A stretch of DNA of 64,000 nt from contig NZ_JAHKRM010000023.1 of NCBI RefSeq assembly GCF_019396345.1, positions 124,001 to 188,000 on the forward strand, written 5' to 3'. The position numbers and the translations under genes were made by a program. This DNA comes from Nonomuraea guangzhouensis (lineage in GTDB: Bacteria; Actinomycetota; Actinomycetes; Streptosporangiales; Streptosporangiaceae). Positions 60,444 through 64,000 of this stretch are shown here, in pieces. A model generated the notes under the pieces. It was not told where the DNA came from. It saw nothing but the letters and a program-made list of their open reading frames with translations, and ran no database searches. The first letter of the stretch is position 1. Every line of letters begins with the position of its first letter.

Positions 60444-60573
60444 GGCGGGCAAGTGCTTGCTTGTAGGGTTTACGCGAACTTCACAGGGACAGTTCGTATC
60501 ATCTCTACCTAACCGTGACCAACGGCTGGGATTCTGATACGCCTGTTGTTACTGCGCTGAACGGAGAAGGACA
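60444..60573. other. Intergenic between the two sortase pairs
   Basis: 130 bases; it contains a 12-bp palindrome GCAAGTGCTTGC at 60449-60460. The second pair must be transcribed from here or read through; I see no consensus promoter. Confidence 0.4.
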
Positions 60574-61431
60574 GTGCTGACGTCCAAGGCGAGGCGCCGC
60601 CTCGCCCTCAAGGCATCTGGCCTGGCCGTAGCGGGTGCAGGTATTTTCTGGGTTGTCCCGGCGGTGGCCGCCATAGCGACCCCGGTTGATGTGCCCTACA
60701 CCTGCAACGGCACCAGCTATCCGTTCCAGATGGAGCTGAAGACCCCTCTCGGGACGATCACTCCCAGCTCCACCGTGACCGTGACCTGGGATATCGCGCA
60801 ACCTACGGCCACCGTGAGTCATTTGCCGGCGACCGCGCAGATCACGGCCAACAGCACGGTCATCGCCGAGGGCACCGTCAGCCCCAGCGGCAGCCCCCTT
60901 CCTTTGACGCCGGTGACCGTCACGGCGACCGCCACTCAACTGACGGCCGTGCCCCAGAACTCGCCCATGCCGCTGCCGACCATGGCGATCGTCGTGAAGC
61001 CAACAGCCACCGGAACGGTCGCGATCAAGGGCGGCAATTTCGCGCTGAAAGTGAACAGCTCCACCTGGTACACCTGCTCACCCGGCGTCTCCGGCGGACC
61101 GTCGATGAACCTGGTCGTCTCGACCGCCCCCGCCAGTACCCCAACCGGCACCCCGACCACCAGCTCCACCCCCTCCACCACCCCAACGACCACCCCCACC
61201 AGCTCGTCCCCCAAGCCCACCAAGACGCACACCAAGATCGTCACTAAGACGCCCACGGCGACGAAGACCACCACCAAGAGCTCCAAGACCCCCAAGGCCG
61301 GAGCCGACACAGGTGGTGGCGGTGACATGGGTCCCGACGGCAGGATGGTCGTGCTGACCGGATCCCTACTGATCCTCGCCGCCGGCGTTGGAGGACTCGT
61401 GCTGCGTCGCCGTACCATCTCCAAGGGCTGA
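60574..61431 (+). CDS. Sortase-anchored surface protein 2
   Basis: 285 residues from a GTG (GGAGAAGG upstream). Signal peptide (about 1-34), beta-rich domain with two Cys (PYTCNG, TWYTCS), a Thr/Ser/Pro stalk (about 190-240), then TPKAGADTGGGG, a membrane helix (MVVLTGSLLILAAGVGGLVL) and RRRTISKG. The sorting motif matches that of surface protein 1: T-P-K-x-G-x-D-S/T-G. It precedes its own sortase by 5 bases. Confidence 0.85.
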   Translation: MLTSKARRRLALKASGLAVAGAGIFWVVPAVAAIATPVDVPYTCNGTSYPFQMELKTPLGTITPSSTVTVTWDIAQPTATVSHLPATAQITANSTVIAEGTVSPSGSPLPLTPVTVTATATQLTAVPQNSPMPLPTMAIVVKPTATGTVAIKGGNFALKVNSSTWYTCSPGVSGGPSMNLVVSTAPASTPTGTPTTSSTPSTTPTTTPTSSSPKPTKTHTKIVTKTPTATKTTTKSSKTPKAGADTGGGGDMGPDGRMVVLTGSLLILAAGVGGLVLRRRTISKG

Positions 61432-61436
61432 CCGAC

Positions 61437-62189
61437 GTGGCCGGACAGTACCCCTACGGGGGTGAGCCGCCGCAGGACAGGGGGAGCACGGCCCTCAGGT
61501 CGGTGCTGATCCTGGCCGCCGTGGCCGGGGTGGTGACCGTGGTGGCGGGGCTGTTGATCGTGCTGCGTTCGCCTCAGGAGTACGGTCTGGCCAGCCAGCG
61601 TGACATGCTGCCCGTCACCGTTCAGCCCGACGGCAAGGCCACGGGACAGCCGGCGCAGGCCCTGTTCAAGGCGGCACCCACGGTGCCGCCGCCGTTGCCG
61701 CAGCTGAACCCGGCGCCCCCGATGTTGCCGTCCACCCCGCAGCGGATCGTGATCAAGCGGCTGGGGATCAACGCGCCGGTCCAGTCCGTCGGGCTCGCCA
61801 AGGACGGGACCATTCAGGTGCCGCCGGCCGACAACCCCAACCTGGCCGGCTGGTACCGGAACATGTCCACCCCGGGCGAAGCCGGTCCGGCCGTGATGCT
61901 CGGGCACAAGGACACCCGGACGCGCAGCGCCGTCTTCAGCCGCCTGTACGAGATCCGCAACGGCGACACCATCGAGGTCAAGCGGCAGGACCACACGACC
62001 GCCGTGTTCACCGTCGGCGGCGTGGAGCAGGCGAGCAAGAAGACGTTCCCCACCCAGCGGGTCTACGGCAGCCAGAGCAATGCCCAGTTGCACCTCATCA
62101 CCTGCGGCGGCACGTACAACCGCAGCATCGGTCACTACACCGACAACATCATCGTCTATGCGACGATGACAAGCTCCTATCGAGGCTGA
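61437..62189 (+). CDS. Class F sortase 2
   Basis: 250 residues from a GTG. N-terminal helix (about 22-44), linker, sortase domain (about 103-245) with VMLGHKDT (H157), LHLITCGG (C223) and R229 close behind. HYTDNIIVYA ends the barrel. Paralogue of sortase 1 and partner of surface protein 2. Confidence 0.9.
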   Translation: MAGQYPYGGEPPQDRGSTALRSVLILAAVAGVVTVVAGLLIVLRSPQEYGLASQRDMLPVTVQPDGKATGQPAQALFKAAPTVPPPLPQLNPAPPMLPSTPQRIVIKRLGINAPVQSVGLAKDGTIQVPPADNPNLAGWYRNMSTPGEAGPAVMLGHKDTRTRSAVFSRLYEIRNGDTIEVKRQDHTTAVFTVGGVEQASKKTFPTQRVYGSQSNAQLHLITCGGTYNRSIGHYTDNIIVYATMTSSYRG

Positions 62190-62205
62190 ACGCGGAGGCG
62201 CGCGC

Positions 62206-63183
62206 ATGGGCTGGATGGCTAAGCGGAGACTGCGTACTGGCCCGACGGCGGCCCTGCCCGCCAAACCGAGCCAGGCAGATCTCCTGCGAGTGGTACGACT
62301 GGCCGACCCGGAGGCCCGCGAGGACGGCGGCGACATCGTGGCGGTGGACGTCCGCGTGCACGCCCCGGTCGAGGCCGAGCCCGAGTTGGTGGGCGGCGAG
62401 CTGGAACAGGTGTGGGCCTGCCGGGTGGTGGCGGAGGGGCCGCTGCCGTTCGACTACTTCGACCGTTACCTGGCCGAGGGGATCGCCTTCCGCCTCGGTG
62501 GGCTGTCCGTGTGCAGGGGAGAGGTGTCCGATCCCGCCGACGACGATCGCGGCGGTCCGGCGGTGATCCTTCCGGTACGGCCGACGGCGGACGAACTGCG
62601 GACGGTGCTGAGCCGCCTCGAAGGTGACCACAGAGCCGAAACAGGCGACAGCGACGATGCCGCCGACGCCAGCGCCACGGACGCCGTGACCGAGAACGCC
62701 GTGACCGAGAACGCCGCGATCGCCGACGTCGCGACCGCAGATGCGGACGTGGATACGGATGCGGACGGCGACGCCAAGCCCGACGCCGCGACCGCGGACG
62801 CCGATAGTGCTCCGGACGTCGACAGCGAAGCCGACTCCGAGCCCGAGACCGACGCCGCGACAGTGGACGCGGAGACCGACGGAGAAGCCGAGGCCGAAGC
62901 GGCTGCCGAGGTCGCCCCGGCCGGCGGCGACACCGACCAGGACGATTTCCTCTACACGGTCGGCGACATCCGGATCCTCGTGGTCCCGGAGAAGGGCCGC
63001 CCGCCCGCCGTACAGGAGCTGCTGCCCTTCGCCACCGAGCTGACCGCGATCGAGCTGCGCGGCGATGACCCCGCGAAGGTCGGCGCGCTCGCCCTGCGCC
63101 TGTCGGACGAGCTGAACGGGCTGATCGTGGACCGCTGGCGGTTCCGGATCGACGCGGTGGAGGACCTTCTGCCCCCGGGGTGA
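62206..63183 (+). CDS. Acidic-repeat protein of unknown function
   Basis: 325 residues. Two compact halves (about 1-140 and 245-325: LYTVGDIRILVVPEKG, LSDELNGLIVDRWRF) are separated by a disordered stretch of about 100 residues made of Asp, Ala, Glu, Thr with imperfect repeats such as DAVTENAVTENA. GGAGG precedes ATG 62206, 16 bases after sortase 2. No signal peptide, so cytoplasmic. Function unknown; the acidic tract suggests a flexible spacer or metal/basic-protein binding. Confidence 0.6.
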   Translation: MGWMAKRRLRTGPTAALPAKPSQADLLRVVRLADPEAREDGGDIVAVDVRVHAPVEAEPELVGGELEQVWACRVVAEGPLPFDYFDRYLAEGIAFRLGGLSVCRGEVSDPADDDRGGPAVILPVRPTADELRTVLSRLEGDHRAETGDSDDAADASATDAVTENAVTENAAIADVATADADVDTDADGDAKPDAATADADSAPDVDSEADSEPETDAATVDAETDGEAEAEAAAEVAPAGGDTDQDDFLYTVGDIRILVVPEKGRPPAVQELLPFATELTAIELRGDDPAKVGALALRLSDELNGLIVDRWRFRIDAVEDLLPPG

Positions 63184-63223
63184 CGGGGCGCAGAGCATCG
63201 TTCTGTTGTAGTCTCTCCCTAAT

Positions 63224-63242
63224 AACCGAACAATGCTCGGTT
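63224..63242. promoter_or_regulatory. TetR-type operator upstream of the thiolase gene
   Basis: AACCGAACAATGCTCGGTT is a 19-base palindrome with one mismatched pair, 13 bases before the thiolase GTG. It probably binds a TetR-family regulator of acyl-CoA metabolism. Confidence 0.55.
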
Positions 63243-63255
63243 TCAGGAGGGCACT

Positions 63256-64000
63256 GTGGCAGAGGCGTACATCGTCGGGGCGGTCCGTACCCCGGTCGGC
63301 AAGAAGAAGGGCGGCCTTTCCACCGTCCACCCCACTGACCTGGCCGCTCACACGCTGAAGGCGCTGATCGACCGCACCGGCGTCGACCCCACCGCGGTGG
63401 AGGACGTCATCATGGGGTGCGTCATGCAGTTCGGCCCCCAGAGCATGGACATCGCGCGCAACGCCTGGCTCTCGGCGGGACTGCCGGAGACCACGGCCGG
63501 TGTCACCATCGACCGGCAGTGCGGCTCCTCGCAGCAGTCGATCCACTTCGCGGCGCAGGGCGTCATGTCCGGCACCCAGGACCTGGTCGTGGCGGCCGGG
63601 GTCGAGTCGATGAGCATCGTCCCCATGGGCTCGTCGATCACGGCCGCGCTGGAGAAGGGCATGCCGTTCCCGTTCGGCGACATGTGGGTCGAACGGTACG
63701 GCAAGCAGGAGATCTCACAGTTCCGCGGCGCTGAGCTGATGTGCGAGAAGTGGGGCCTCAAGCGCGACGAGCTGGAACGGTACGCCTTCGAATCCCACCA
63801 GCGAGCCGCCAAGGCCATCGCGAACGGCTACTTCAAGGACCAGATCGCCCCCATCAACGGCGTCTCCGACGACGAGGGTCCGCGCGCGGACACGACGCTC
63901 GAGAAGATGGCCGGGCTGAAGACGCTCAAGGAAGACGGCCAGATCACCGCCGCCACGGCGTCGCAGATCTCCGACGGCTCCGGCGCGGTGCTGATCGCCT
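63256..64000 (+). CDS. Acetyl-CoA acyltransferase (thiolase), truncated by the window end
   Basis: 248 residues from a GTG with CAGGAGG upstream; the frame runs off the window. AYIVGAVRTPVGKKKGG is the thiolase start, RQCGSSQQSIHFA holds the active-site Cys, and AGVESMS and ASQISDGSGAVLIA are typical. Catalyses thiolytic cleavage of 3-ketoacyl-CoA. Confidence 0.95.
   Translation, partial: MAEAYIVGAVRTPVGKKKGGLSTVHPTDLAAHTLKALIDRTGVDPTAVEDVIMGCVMQFGPQSMDIARNAWLSAGLPETTAGVTIDRQCGSSQQSIHFAAQGVMSGTQDLVVAAGVESMSIVPMGSSITAALEKGMPFPFGDMWVERYGKQEISQFRGAELMCEKWGLKRDELERYAFESHQRAAKAIANGYFKDQIAPINGVSDDEGPRADTTLEKMAGLKTLKEDGQITAATASQISDGSGAVLIA

Noticed and set aside
1..64000. tRNA, rRNA, CRISPR arrays, prophage genes
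   Set aside because: I looked for conserved RNA motifs, spaced direct repeats and phage structural genes and saw none; a covariance-model scan would be needed to exclude small RNAs.

Overview
The window is high-GC actinomycete DNA. GTG and TTG starts are common, 4-bp ATGA/GTGA gene overlaps link the operons, and the marker genes (IdeR-type iron regulator, class F sortases, CGNR zinc-finger protein, many regulators) suit a filamentous soil actinomycete. The style resembles Streptosporangiaceae such as Nonomuraea, but no rRNA or other marker in the window fixes the genus. I see no tRNA, rRNA, CRISPR array, prophage or complete insertion sequence.

Positions 1-17,050 form a plant-polysaccharide region. 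It holds a GH54 alpha-L-arabinofuranosidase with a CBM42 domain, two paralogous secreted beta-propeller proteins arranged tail to tail, and a Tat-exported clan GH-A glycosidase. A divergent operon follows: sugar-binding lipoprotein, two permeases, SDR dehydrogenase, enolase-superfamily sugar-acid dehydratase, LacI regulator and FAD oxidoreductase. Three copies of one LacI-type operator sit between the divergent arms. Positions 17,080-31,150 carry a DyP peroxidase operon of three genes, a cold-shock gene with a structured leader, a five-gene branched-chain-amino-acid-type ABC operon, a MetE-like protein, a methyltransferase/CGNR divergent pair, a 2-hydroxyacid dehydrogenase, a CHRD protein and a small ClpX-type zinc-finger operon.

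Positions 31,475-52,365 are mixed housekeeping and signalling: a teichoic-acid-type glycosyltransferase, a cobalt/nickel ECF transporter (CbiMQO), a STAS protein, a fatty-acid SDR/crotonase pair, a rhomboid protease, an ECF sigma/anti-sigma-like pair with a short leader ORF, serC, an unusual membrane-anchored binding-protein receptor, citrate synthase, pdxH, an MFS exporter, ideR, an RsbU-like PAS-GAF-phosphatase-kinase and an alpha/beta hydrolase.

Positions 52,362-64,000 hold the least ordinary material. Two divergent MarR-type regulators have overlapping, apparently leaderless promoters. A 755-residue TnpB-like RuvC nuclease stands alone. A candidate microcin-C-like peptide system follows: a MccB-like ThiF adenylyltransferase with a 41-residue peptide ending in asparagine, read from its own consensus promoter. 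After an acyl-CoA dehydrogenase come two surface protein/class F sortase pairs whose anchoring motifs are not LPXTG, an acidic repeat protein and a truncated thiolase. The peptide system is the strongest candidate for an undescribed system, and its function is an inference from sequence.
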